This document shows, piece by piece, positions 48,509-56,983 of a stretch of 64,000 nucleotides of DNA (within the stretch, counting starts at the first letter, position 1; every line of letters begins with the position of its first letter). The notes under the pieces were generated by a model, which was not told where the DNA came from, ran no database searches, and was given only the letters and a program-made list of their open reading frames with translations. The stretch covers positions 62,001 to 126,000 of the forward strand of contig NZ_JACJQO010000005.1 in NCBI RefSeq assembly GCF_014696715.1, in the 5' to 3' direction. The DNA is from Pseudanabaena sp. FACHB-2040. GTDB lineage: Bacteria; Cyanobacteriota; Cyanobacteriia; Phormidesmidales; Phormidesmidaceae. The position numbers and the translations under genes are program-made.

Positions 48509-49066
48509 ATGGCTCTAGCGCATACAATTCTGGCGGTTCTCGCTCATGCTCCCTACAGCGGCTACGACCTTAGCAAGCAGTTTGAGGAGGGGGTAGGTTG
48601 TTACTGGCAGGCGAGCCAGCAGCAGATTTACCGGGAACTCGGAAAAATGGAGCAGCAGGGCTGGGTAACTTTTGAGAAAATTCCTCAGGAAGGCAAGCCG
48701 GACAAAAAGATTTACCAGATGACTGAGGCCGGGCGGCAGGAACTGCTGCGCTGGTTTGGTGAGCCAACCGAGCCCACACCCATCCGCGAGGATTTGCTGG
48801 TCAAGGTGCTGGCAGCTCCGTTTATGCCTACAGAACTGCTCATTAAAGAGCTGCAGCATCGCCGCCAGCTGCACACCGAGAAGCTGCTAGAGTACCGGGC
48901 GATTGAGTCTGAGCACCGAGACTGCCCCTTGCCGCCAATTGATGAGCGCTTTCGCTACCTGACGCTGCGGCGGGGCATTCGCTACGAGCAAGACTGGATT
49001 GACTGGTGCGATGAGGTGATGGACTTTCTCAAGCAGCAGGAAAGTGCGTCGCCTGCGCAGAAATAG
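48509..49066 (+). CDS. PadR-family transcriptional regulator
   Basis: From ATG 48509 (MALAHTILAVLAHAPYSGYD) the product is 185 aa. The PadR winged helix-turn-helix spans about residues 1-85: YSGYDLSKQFEEGVGCYWQ, then QQQIYRELGKMEQQGWV and KKIYQMTEAGRQEL. The C-terminal half (about 95-180) is a helical dimerisation/effector domain. PadR proteins repress adjacent efflux or catabolic genes and let go on binding phenolic or drug-like ligands. It is divergent from the RND operon with a dyad between, so autoregulated repression of the pump is the natural reading. Confidence 0.88.
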   Translation: MALAHTILAVLAHAPYSGYDLSKQFEEGVGCYWQASQQQIYRELGKMEQQGWVTFEKIPQEGKPDKKIYQMTEAGRQELLRWFGEPTEPTPIREDLLVKVLAAPFMPTELLIKELQHRRQLHTEKLLEYRAIESEHRDCPLPPIDERFRYLTLRRGIRYEQDWIDWCDEVMDFLKQQESASPAQK

Positions 49067-49194
49067 CCAGCAGCAGTCTCGACATTAAGGGAAATGAAAA
49101 TAACGGGCGTTGATCCGGATGGCGGGAGTACGCTGGCAGCAGAGACCCGTATTCTTTCGCGCTAATCTGGCTGCCTGGGAGGCGCAACCGCATC

Positions 49195-49836
49195 ATGCTT
49201 TATGGCATTTGTTTTATTATCGGAGGCATCTTGGTCGTCCTTTCAGCCGCTGGTGGGCTGGATTTGTTAGACATGGACGTTAGTGCAGATGCCGATACCG
49301 ATGTCGATATCGGCTTGGGCGGCGGTCTTGACGACATTGATGTGGGCACCCACGCCGGACAAAGCGAAAACGGCAGCAGGGCTCTTTATGCCAAGCGGCG
49401 GCGGTGGCTACCCTTTTTTAGTCTGCGGTTTTGGACCTTTGGAACCTGCTTTTTTGGCCTCACAGGGCTGCTGGTAAATCTGGCCCAGCCAGACCTCAAT
49501 CCAGGAACGGTGGCCCTGATCGCGGCGTTGATGGGGCTGGCCTCGGGCCTCGGGGCAGCAGTAGCAGTGCGATCGCTCAGGAGCGAAACTGTCAGCAGCC
49601 TGATCCGCCCCGAAGAAATGGCCGGCTGCATCGGCACCGTCGAGATTCCCTTTAATGCCGATAGCCGAGGCAAAGTTCGCCTCAGCATCAAAGGCTCAAC
49701 CCTCTCTTTTGTGGCCTACACCCATGAAGCCAGAGCCTTTCAGCGAGGAGAGGCAGTACTCGTTGTTGGCCTAGAACACAACCGGCTCTGGGTCGTCTCC
49801 GCCGATGCTCTGGAATCCACCCCAAACAGCGTGTAG
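49195..49836 (+). CDS. NfeD/YuaF-like membrane protein of the flotillin operon
   Basis: The 213-aa protein has an N-terminal helix (GICFIIGGILVVLSAAGGLD), an Asp-rich loop (about residues 23-50, DMDVSADADTDVDIGLGGG), two or three more helices (about 75-130) and a C-terminal OB-fold (about 145-210: GCIGTVEIPFNADSRGKVRL, VAYTHEARAFQRGEAVLVVG). This is the NfeD/YuaF arrangement found beside flotillin genes in bacteria, where the protein helps organise membrane microdomains. It precedes two flotillins on the same strand. Confidence 0.82.
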   Translation: MLYGICFIIGGILVVLSAAGGLDLLDMDVSADADTDVDIGLGGGLDDIDVGTHAGQSENGSRALYAKRRRWLPFFSLRFWTFGTCFFGLTGLLVNLAQPDLNPGTVALIAALMGLASGLGAAVAVRSLRSETVSSLIRPEEMAGCIGTVEIPFNADSRGKVRLSIKGSTLSFVAYTHEARAFQRGEAVLVVGLEHNRLWVVSADALESTPNSV

Positions 49837-49862
49837 AGACAACTCTAGCTAAAGCGAGAACA

Positions 49863-49995
49863 GTGGCTGCCCACCCCCATCACCCAAAGAGCACCAACCC
49901 CCACCCCAACAGCCAATACTCTTTGCCCCCAACCCTGCACCCTAGACCCTACACCCTCCTACCCCTGCACCCATTTCCTCCCCCTCTTCTCCACA
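49863..49995. repeat. Pyrimidine-rich low-complexity tract
   Basis: About 130 bp of plus-strand sequence is almost all C, T and A in degenerate CCCTACACCC / ACCCCCACC-type repeats. It lies between the NfeD and first flotillin genes, with GAGAGT-poor sequence. It probably grew by slippage. A related tract codes the Pro/Ser-rich tail of the first flotillin. Confidence 0.6.
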
Positions 49996-50008
49996 CTCAG
50001 GTAGACCC

Positions 50009-51385
50009 ATGGATAAACCAATCAGAACCATCGAGGTATCGCCTACCCCTGTTCTGGGACAGGCCAGCGGCGGTGCTCCAGTGGGGCCGGGCGCTGCGAT
50101 CGCAGTTCTCATCTTTGCCATCTTCATCATGATTTGGGGTGCGAACGCCCTGGTGCAGATCTGCGACCCCAACAAAATTTTGATCATCTCTGGGCGCAAG
50201 TACCGCCGCGAAGATGGTCAGGTGATGGGGTATCGGGTGATCTACGGCGGGCGCACCCTGCGAATTCCCGTTCTAGAAACGGTCAAGACCATGGATCTGA
50301 GCACCATGCCAGTGCCCATTGAGGTAACCAACGCCTACTCTAAAGGCGGCACGCCGCTCAGCATTCAGGCGATTGCCAACGTCAAAATTGCCCGCGACGA
50401 AGCCTTGGTTGGCAACGCCATTGAACGCTTTTTAGGACGGGGGCCTGCCGAGATTTCGCGGGTAGCGCGGGAGACGCTAGAGGGCAACCTGCGCGGTGTG
50501 GTCGCCACCCTCACGCCTGAGCAGCTCAACGAAGACCGGCTAGAGTTTGCTGAGCGCATTGCCAGCGACGTTCGCGATGACCTGGCTAAGCTGGGGCTGC
50601 ACCTCGATACGCTAAAGATCCAGAGCGTGTCTGATGAGGTGGACTATCTCAACTCCATCGGGCGGCGGCAGATTGCCAATATCGTGCGCGACGCCGAAAT
50701 TGCAGAGTCTAACGCCGTTGCCGAAGCGGAGCAGATCGAGGCCGAGTGCAACCAGCTGGCCGAAATCGCCAAAACTCAGACCCGCACCGCCGTTCAGGAA
50801 AAAGAAAACGAGCTGCGGCGGATCACCGCTGAAGTCGAGAAGCAGGCCCGCATCGAAGAGGAGCGCACCACTGCCGCTGCCGAAGAAGCCCGCGCCCGCG
50901 CCCAGCGCGAGCTCCAAGCCATCCGCGCCGACCTGGAAAAAGCCCGTCTGGAGGTCGAGCAGGTGCTGCCCGCTGTGGCCCGCCAGCAAGCCCAGGAACT
51001 AACTGCCCGAGGCGAAGCAGCCAAGCTCAGAGAAGATGCCTCAGCCTCAGCCCAGGCTAACCAGATGCTGGTCAAAATCTGGCAGGAAACGGGTGTCGAT
51101 GCTGCCGAACTTTTCCTAGTGCAGCAAATGGAGATGGTGCTGAAGGAAGCAGGCCGCATCCCCAGCCGTCTACACCTGGGCCAGGTACACGTGATTGATA
51201 ACGGGGACGGACGTGCGATCGCATCTCTGCTCAACGCCTACCCCGAAATGGTGCGCCAGTTCCTCCGCCAGTCTGAAGAAACCCTAGGCATTCCCCTCTC
51301 CGGCACCCTCTCCCCCGCTACCTCCCGTCCCTCCATCTCCCCGACCTCCCCAGTCCCCCCCATCCCCACCCTGGAGGATCTATGA
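50009..51385 (+). CDS. Flotillin-like SPFH protein 1
   Basis: The 458-aa protein has a membrane anchor (about residues 31-52, AIAVLIFAIFIMIWGANALV), an SPFH domain (about 55-215: KILIISGRKYR, VPIEVTNAYSKGGTPLSIQA, ETLEGNLRGVVATLTPEQLN) and a long coiled coil (about 225-350) rich in Ala/Glu/Arg. Flotillins scaffold ordered membrane domains at the cytoplasmic face. The last 30 residues (PATSRPSISPTSPVPPIPT) are encoded by a pyrimidine-rich tract. It overlaps the next gene by ATGA, so translation is coupled. It is likely a paralogue of the following gene. Confidence 0.9.
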   Translation: MDKPIRTIEVSPTPVLGQASGGAPVGPGAAIAVLIFAIFIMIWGANALVQICDPNKILIISGRKYRREDGQVMGYRVIYGGRTLRIPVLETVKTMDLSTMPVPIEVTNAYSKGGTPLSIQAIANVKIARDEALVGNAIERFLGRGPAEISRVARETLEGNLRGVVATLTPEQLNEDRLEFAERIASDVRDDLAKLGLHLDTLKIQSVSDEVDYLNSIGRRQIANIVRDAEIAESNAVAEAEQIEAECNQLAEIAKTQTRTAVQEKENELRRITAEVEKQARIEEERTTAAAEEARARAQRELQAIRADLEKARLEVEQVLPAVARQQAQELTARGEAAKLREDASASAQANQMLVKIWQETGVDAAELFLVQQMEMVLKEAGRIPSRLHLGQVHVIDNGDGRAIASLLNAYPEMVRQFLRQSEETLGIPLSGTLSPATSRPSISPTSPVPPIPTLEDL

Positions 51386-52671
51386 GCCTAATCATTGCCT
51401 TACTAGTCGTCATGTTTGGGGCAACCGGCGGCATTATGCTGGTGGTTCGCAACCTGTACCACATCTGCCAGCCCAGCGAAGTGCTGATCTTTGCTGGCGA
51501 CAACCGCGCGGTTAGCGATGGCCGCAAAGTTGGCTATCGCCTGGTTAAAGGCGGCAGCAGCATCCGCAAACCCCTGTTGGAAAAGACGTTCCGCATGGAG
51601 CTGACCAACATGATCATTGAGCTGAAGGTGACCAACGCCTACTCCAAAGGCGGCATTCCCCTCAAAGTCGATGGCGTCGCCAACATCAAAATTGCCGGGG
51701 AAGAGCCCACCATTCACAACGCGATTGAGCGTCTGCTGGGCAAAAGCCGCCAAGAAATTGAAAAAATCGCTCAAGAAACCCTGGAAGGCAACTTGCGCGG
51801 TGTCTTAGCGACCCTCACTCCGGAGGAAGTCAACGAAGACAAAATGGCTTTTGTTCGCAACCTGCTAGACGAAGCCGAAGACGACCTAGAACAGCTAGGG
51901 CTGATCTTAGACAACCTGCAAATCCAAAACATCTCCGACGACGTCAGCTACCTCAACTCCCTGGGCCGCAAGCAGCGAGCCGACCTGTTGCGCGATGCCC
52001 GCATTGCCGAAGCCCAGGCCAAAACCAAGTCGTCATTGCAGGCTTCGGAGAACCTGAGAAAGACCTCGCTGCGCCAGATCTCAGCCAAGATCGAAACCAC
52101 CCGCGCCGATGCCGACCGTCGTCTGCAAAACGCTCTAAGTCAGCGCCAAGCCGCAATCTCTGAAGCCGAATCAGAAATTGCCGCCGAAGTTGCTCGCACC
52201 GAAGCGGCTCTAGCCGTGCAGCGGGAACGCCGCAACCAGGTAGAGCAGCAGCTCCAGGCCGATGTAGTCGCTCCTGCCGAAGCTGCCTGTAAACGTGCTC
52301 AAGCCGAGGCCAAAGGCGAAGCTGCCAGCATCATCGAGGATGGTCGGGCCAAGGCCGAGGGTATTCGAGAGCTGGCCGAAACCTGGAGAGCCGCAGGCGA
52401 CAGCGCCCGCGAGATCTTCCTGTTCCAGAAGCTAGAAACGCTGCTGGGCAGCCTAGTTGCCACTGTGCCCGATATCGAAGTCGAAAAAGTCACGGTGATC
52501 GACCCCGGCGGTGGAAGCAGTGCTACTAAGCTGGCCTCGTTTATGGAGCAGCTACGCCAGAGCACAGGCCTTGACTTGGCTCAGACTGTTCGTGGTTTGG
52601 GCGGCAATGGGAATGGCAACGGCAATGGTAGTGCATCGTTGCCTAGCGATCGCAAAGATACTGCTAGTTAA
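51382..52671 (+). CDS. Flotillin-like SPFH protein 2
   Basis: The 429-aa protein repeats the layout of its neighbour: N-terminal membrane helix (SLIIALLVVMFGATGGIMLVV), SPFH domain (VTNAYSKGGIPLKVDGVANI, ETLEGNLRGVLATLTPEEVN), and a coiled coil (about 210-330). The two share many identical stretches, clear duplication. The C-terminus is a Gly/Asn run (GGNGNGNGNGS) made by a GGCAAT-type repeat. It starts inside the stop of flotillin 1 (ATGA). Expected to form hetero-oligomers with it; a strong terminator follows. Confidence 0.9.
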   Translation: MSLIIALLVVMFGATGGIMLVVRNLYHICQPSEVLIFAGDNRAVSDGRKVGYRLVKGGSSIRKPLLEKTFRMELTNMIIELKVTNAYSKGGIPLKVDGVANIKIAGEEPTIHNAIERLLGKSRQEIEKIAQETLEGNLRGVLATLTPEEVNEDKMAFVRNLLDEAEDDLEQLGLILDNLQIQNISDDVSYLNSLGRKQRADLLRDARIAEAQAKTKSSLQASENLRKTSLRQISAKIETTRADADRRLQNALSQRQAAISEAESEIAAEVARTEAALAVQRERRNQVEQQLQADVVAPAEAACKRAQAEAKGEAASIIEDGRAKAEGIRELAETWRAAGDSAREIFLFQKLETLLGSLVATVPDIEVEKVTVIDPGGGSSATKLASFMEQLRQSTGLDLAQTVRGLGGNGNGNGNGSASLPSDRKDTAS

Positions 52672-52692
52672 AACTGTCGGTTTCTGCTAGTT

Positions 52693-52726
52693 AAACCCCA
52701 GGGTTCTTAGAGAACTCTGGGGTTTT
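52693..52726 (+). terminator. Rho-independent terminator of the flotillin operon
   Basis: AAACCCCAG(G)GTTCT pairs with AGAAC(T)CTGGGGTTT, followed by TTAGATTTTG. It is 22 bp past the flotillin 2 stop. The 12-mer CTGCTAGTTAAA occurs twice just before it. Confidence 0.85.
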
Positions 52727-52862
52727 AGATTTTGCTTTTGCGATCGCACCCTAAGCAGCGTTTGTCTGTCTGCTGCCATGATGCATTGGTCGGATAGTGC
52801 CACTGATAGCTTTCAACGGCTCAAACTCCCGCTACTGTACGAGATTTAGGGAGTTTAGGCCT

Positions 52863-53255
52863 TTAGACCGTCGCACTGGCGCTGCCACCAACGATTTGCC
52901 AGCCGTTTTCGCCTTTGTGCCAAACTCTCATGTAGCGATAATCGCCTGAGAAGGCATTGCCTAAATACGTGACGCTCAGGAAGATTTTGGCCGCCACAAG
53001 AACAACGTTCTCACTGCAGACCCGTATTTCTAATTCTTTAGGTACAAACTCGTGAAACTGTGTGCCACCAGTACGGTGCAGCTCTAAATCCATCGCTTTA
53101 GTGGCCAGTTCGCCAGTTGGTCCCACGAAAAGCAGATCATCAGCGATGAGCACGTCCAATTCAGACACGTCTGAGGCTGCCATTGCGGTGTAGAGTCGTG
53201 CTTCGCATTCGCGAATTTGGGTTTCAATTTCTAAATTCAGGTTTTTCATTGTCAT
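52863..53255 (-). CDS. NTF2/SnoaL-like protein, 130 aa
   Basis: The 130-aa cytoplasmic protein has the DUF4440/SnoaL-like cone fold: an N-terminal helix (IETQIRECEARLYTAMAASD), the turn LDVLIADDLLFVGPTGE, and the C-terminal strands YRYMRVWHKGENGWQIVGGS. Such proteins are ketosteroid-isomerase-like and may bind or convert small ligands, or serve as stand-alone association domains. No substrate is evident. It is a single gene with about 200 bp of spacer on each side. Confidence 0.8.
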   Translation of the reverse strand: MTMKNLNLEIETQIRECEARLYTAMAASDVSELDVLIADDLLFVGPTGELATKAMDLELHRTGGTQFHEFVPKELEIRVCSENVVLVAAKIFLSVTYLGNAFSGDYRYMRVWHKGENGWQIVGGSASATV

Positions 53256-53637
53256 CTAGATACGAATTGCGTACCTACCGATAGATCGAGGCGGCCTAAC
53301 GGTCGCGCTCACCGGACACAGATAACCTTTGCAACTCAACCGAAAAAACTGGGTGTTCCGGTGCAGCGCGGTTGTTAGCTGGCGGTCATTACGATAGAAC
53401 ACCACTAAGTTCAGCTCCAGATCTCGTATTACTCTTCCAATTTTTTACTTAAATTTTACCGAGAGTTTAGTGCAACAGCAGAAAATAGTGCTAATGTACT
53501 ATATGAAGTGCATTTGCTTCGACTTCGCTTATCTGCGCTGCATCTACTTAAATTTTAATAAAGCAGAACGAATTATCCTGATTCTTGAGACTCTCCTGTG
53601 GAGAACTATAAGTCTCTCATTGCAGGATAGTACTTGT

Positions 53638-53952
53638 ATGAGTTCCAATGATCAGAAGGCAAAAGCGAAAGTTTTCATTTCTATAGTTTTTGAAATTGTA
53701 GGTGAGAGTATTAGTGCAATGCCTAATCACGAAGAGATTAAAAGTTTAATTGCTCAAGCAGATTTAGAAATAGAAGGAAATCAAACTTTCAGTGATCTGC
53801 TTGAGCAATTAGCATCAAATATTGAAAACGATGAGGAAACGCTTGCTATGATTGCAGAGAAATTGGACGAGTACAAGCGACGTATATATAACGCTTTGGA
53901 AAATGATCTACCAGATTATCCCGATCGTGAGAGTTTTTACAAAAAGCCCTAA
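53638..53952 (+). CDS. Hypothetical acidic protein, 104 aa
   Basis: The preferred ATG at 53638 gives MSSNDQKAKAKVFISIVFEI; an upstream frame to 53470 has many Cys and Ile but no site and looks non-coding. The product is acidic and probably helical with no membrane segment. It is AT-rich compared with the flotillin operon, and I know no family. It lies at the start of the gene-poor, AT-rich region, tail-to-tail with a membrane protein gene. Confidence 0.55.
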   Translation: MSSNDQKAKAKVFISIVFEIVGESISAMPNHEEIKSLIAQADLEIEGNQTFSDLLEQLASNIENDEETLAMIAEKLDEYKRRIYNALENDLPDYPDRESFYKKP

Positions 53953-53987
53953 ATCATAAATGTTAAAGAGCGAAATCTTGTAAGCTG

Positions 53988-54965
53988 CTATGATTTTGCA
54001 GCTTCGCTGTAAGAATATTGATCAATCAATTCAATGAATTGATTTAGATAATTAACGACTGTAATCTTGGTAAGATTGGAGGACAAAGGATCGTTGTCTG
54101 GATAATCCTTAAGATTTTTGAACTGGCTGTTTAGGATAGAGTTTGCTATCGCTCGAATAATCTTTTTATAAGCTTCTTTGTCAGGAACACCAGATTCATT
54201 CATATGCCTCATGCCAATACAGCCTATTGGCATAAGAAATCCAAGATCGTTGTCAATGCTGCAAACTAGCCAAGCACTAAGATATGCATATATATCAACT
54301 CTTAGTGAATGAAGATCATTTCCTGCCCTAATTCTTTCAGAAACCTCCTCGAATTCCAATTCAAGCCCATCCATGATACCTTGTACGGCAAGTTGATCTA
54401 GAAATCTTTCAGGCAAGTCGTGAATAACGCATCTTACCTCTCTCGATGCTTTATTATTTCTAAATTCCTCATCTAATTTTTTCCCAAACGCGAGCCTGTC
54501 TTCAGAGTAGGCTTCTTTTAATTCTGAGTTAACTTCTTGAAGTTTTAGATTTTCATATCCAAGAGATTGCTTCAGATAAGAAAGATAATTTTGATCTAAG
54601 CGTTGTCTAATATTCGAGTTATTTAGCTGGTTTTGGAGTGATTGTATCTCCTGGAGAAATTTATTTCTTACACCTTCTTCAATGTTTTTAGTCGCAGCAT
54701 CGAATTCGGTCGCTATCACATCCTTAACGAAGTCGTATCCCAGTACAACTAAAGTTGCAGTAGTGATAATTCCAAGGACACCCTGTTCAATTGGGCTTTT
54801 CCAAATACTTATTGCTGCCAAGAAGAAGGACAGAATGACAGAGAATAGATAAAACCCCAACAAATGAGTTATCGTTTGCTCCCTCGTTTGAACTATTCTC
54901 TTACCTCTGATACGACTATATATCCTCCACCAGGGTTTAGTGATAACACTTCTCAGCTTATTCAT
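53988..54965 (-). CDS. Hypothetical membrane protein with coiled coil, 325 aa
   Basis: Two close membrane helices (about residues 31-52 and 62-80: FYLFSVILSFFLAAIS, GIITTATLVVLGYDFV) follow a basic N-terminus, placing the rest in the cytoplasm. A coiled coil (about 90-165) and a globular helical domain (about 170-320) follow. I recognise no family. The base composition is low in GC and HIP1 sites are absent in this gene, unlike surrounding cyanobacterial genes, which supports horizontal acquisition. Similar two-helix plus cytoplasmic-domain proteins occur in phage defence, but there is no direct evidence here. Confidence 0.6.
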   Translation of the reverse strand: MNKLRSVITKPWWRIYSRIRGKRIVQTREQTITHLLGFYLFSVILSFFLAAISIWKSPIEQGVLGIITTATLVVLGYDFVKDVIATEFDAATKNIEEGVRNKFLQEIQSLQNQLNNSNIRQRLDQNYLSYLKQSLGYENLKLQEVNSELKEAYSEDRLAFGKKLDEEFRNNKASREVRCVIHDLPERFLDQLAVQGIMDGLELEFEEVSERIRAGNDLHSLRVDIYAYLSAWLVCSIDNDLGFLMPIGCIGMRHMNESGVPDKEAYKKIIRAIANSILNSQFKNLKDYPDNDPLSSNLTKITVVNYLNQFIELIDQYSYSEAAKS

Positions 54966-55350
54966 GATGGTTTGCTAGTTGTGGTAGATAGAAAGAGTCT
55001 AAGGATAAAACAGCCTATGCAACCTTGATATTTCCCGCTATCTTATCAAATTCTTCTATCAGGGACTATGATCTACTCAAAACAAACCTCAGCTAGATAG
55101 CTTCAACCCCTCACTACGACGGCTAACGGCACAAGTCAGCGGTTGCAAATGAACTTGAACGTTGATGAGATTGCCCCTCGTCACTGCCCTCACCGACAAT
55201 CTTCTGGGCGATTTCGCTACCACAGATAACACTCAAACCACCGCCTCAACAGACTATATTCTGGGTGTTTTCGGGCTGACCGATAACCTCCAAGCACGAG
55301 TGCAAAGACTGGATGCGGAGCCAGCTAACTCGTTATTAGAGGGAAACTTT

Positions 55351-55462
55351 CCACCTAATCACCCTGTACAGGTGATTAGGTGGAATTCTGTCAGCCTAAT
55401 ACCCCTATAGGGGAGATTAGGTAGAAACACGTCAGCCTAATACGCCTGTGGAGGTGATTAGG
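55351..55462. repeat. Three tandem 41-bp units, each a 27-bp palindrome
   Basis: CCTAAT begins at 55354, 55395 and 55436, exactly 41 bp apart. Each unit folds: unit 1 is a perfect 13-bp stem CCACCTAATCACC / GGTGATTAGGTGG (55351-55383); unit 2 has CCTAAT/ATTAGG around CCCCTATAGGGG; unit 3 has CCTAAT/ATTAGG around CCT/AGG. The 14-bp linkers also resemble one another (ending GTCAG before units 2 and 3). The inner bases change in a compensating way between units while pairing is retained. It is not CRISPR: linkers are short and similar. Confidence 0.8.
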
Positions 55463-55858
55463 TGGAAAAATTCAGTATAACCACCCCTTTTTCTGACGGG
55501 CTAGGTTGCTTATGTTTTATTTAATGTTCAGTTGGTATGCCTCTAACCCTGTGGAGCCTAATCAACTCCTGCCTTCAAACAAAATTTCTCGATACGCTTG
55601 ACGCCTGCTTAGCGCACACCGTATTCTCAGTCATTAAGCTGTCAAGTCCGACAGTTGAGACACAGAACTCATGGACTTAGCGCCGCCTGCAAGTGTTGGA
55701 AGCACAAACAGGCGACTATTCCCCCGAAGCTGTTCCTGCCAGTTCGGAGGCTTGGAGGCCACTATACCTCCCCAGCCGCCCCGATTGCACACATCTAGGG
55801 GCTGCTAGGAAAGTGAGTTCTGGTTTCCTAAACCACAACATAGGAACCCAGAACCACC

Positions 55859-56104
55859 ATGTTTCAATCAACCGAAACGGGCGCTCAACCGCCCACAGTT
55901 TCACCTACCCAATTAACCAAGGCCAAACCCAACCGCCAAAAAGTCACTAACGTACTCTACGGCAGCCTAGAAGCCCTTGACCGCATGACCAAGTACCTCC
56001 ATACCCTCCAGTACACAGACCCCGACGACTGGAGCGACCCCATCCCTAGCGGCAAAGATTGCCAGTGGATGGTCGTGCACATAAAGCACCTGCTGATTGA
56101 GTAG
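55859..56104 (+). CDS. Small protein of the 'HILIG' family, 81 aa
   Basis: The 81-aa protein has a variable N-terminus (FQSTETGAQPPTVSPTQ) followed by the same core as the 76-aa protein near the left end: VLYGSLEALDRMTKYLHTLQ, YTDPDDWSDPIP and a C-terminal VVHIKHLLIE. Alignment by eye matches L-x-TL-x-Y-x-D, the Trp and the final I-K. The ATG at 55859 is preceded by an A/C-rich stretch (AACCACC) and a weak AGGAACCC site. It sits downstream of the palindrome array and just before a dead third copy. Function unknown. Confidence 0.6.
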   Translation: MFQSTETGAQPPTVSPTQLTKAKPNRQKVTNVLYGSLEALDRMTKYLHTLQYTDPDDWSDPIPSGKDCQWMVVHIKHLLIE

Positions 56105-56286
56105 GGTCTGAAGGCCAGTCCTGGCTTGGAGGAAACCCAACAAACTGCTGACAGCGTTAGGTTTTGCCGAGCTTGGCGCTGTTGATGAAATCAGCATTTT
56201 GCAAAATACTCTTGGGAAAGCTGCTATCGCTATACCTGCCATATTTGCGATCGCACGTTCCCAACAGTAAGACGAACAGTCCCCTT

Positions 56287-56556
56287 GTGCTGAAATACCC
56301 CCACGCCCAACCAGGCCGAGAACCCCTGCGCCATATCTTGATCGGCTCTCCCGACGGTGTGCAGCAGGCCATCCACACCCCACACATTCTTAACCACACC
56401 GACCAACTCACTTGAAGCAAAATTTTTCGGGTGCCTCCCACCGGCATTTTGATTACTCCAGAGCAGGGCAAAGTGTTCCGCTATTTGTTGCGCTACTGCA
56501 CCCTTAGCCAACGAGAACGGTGTGCGCCATACTGCACTGTGGTGCACACAAGCTAA
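56287..56556 (+). pseudogene. Broken third copy of the 'HILIG' small-protein family
   Basis: The frame from GTG 56287 reads LKYPHAQPGREPLRHILIG, then SPDGVQQAIHTPHILNHTDQ, a TGA at 56413-56415, and continues in the same frame as SKIFRVPPTGILITPEQG, KVFRYLLRY to TAA 56556. The TGA falls exactly where the intact relatives have their conserved Trp (FW-TQP, DDW-SDP), so a TGG to TGA change is the simplest explanation. Everything else remains open, so the loss is recent. Alternatively the second half could restart, but no start codon follows. Confidence 0.65.
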
Positions 56557-56983
56557 TTTTTGGGGGTTGCGATCGCATCGCTAAAAACATTTAAAAATTT
56601 CCCTGTGATTTATCTAAAGCAGAATATTATGCAGAGGTGTTCCAATTAATCCGCCAAAGCCTTGATGTGGCGGAATTGTTTTATACAAGTACTCGGCTAT
56701 AAATCTTAGGCAGCAACAAATCTGCCTAACCTACCAACTTGGAAGCTTAGACAACAATTTCCCTTCCAAGAATGAGTTATGTGAGCGTTCGAAGTCTTTC
56801 GGAACGCTGGAAAGGGCTTTTGAATACTTTCCTCAAGCGTTCAGGTGAATACCTGTATCGGAGCACTTAATCTAGGCTACGTAACCTCTCGAATGAGTTC
56901 TAAAAGAGCTAAGGCAAGGTTGCTGCCATGCCATGAATCCTTGATAAAGCTTCGTTAATTCAATAATCCACAGGGTGAGTGAT
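56557..56983. other. Gene-free stretch with hairpins
   Basis: No gene. TCCGCC/GGCGGA (56650-56674), followed by ATTGTTTT, looks like a plus-strand terminator. TTAGGCAG/CTGCCTAA (56706-56729) is a perfect 8-bp stem, and AGCGTTC/GAACGCT pairs at about 56783-56807. These may mark small RNA ends or remnants of a degraded element. Confidence 0.4.

Noticed and set aside
55162-55410. 82-codon ORF
   Set aside because: No recognisable domain, its end runs through the palindromic repeat, and no good ribosome-binding site is present.
55351-55462. Short CRISPR array
   Set aside because: Only three units, linkers are 14 bp and similar to each other, and the palindrome fills most of the unit; no cas genes.
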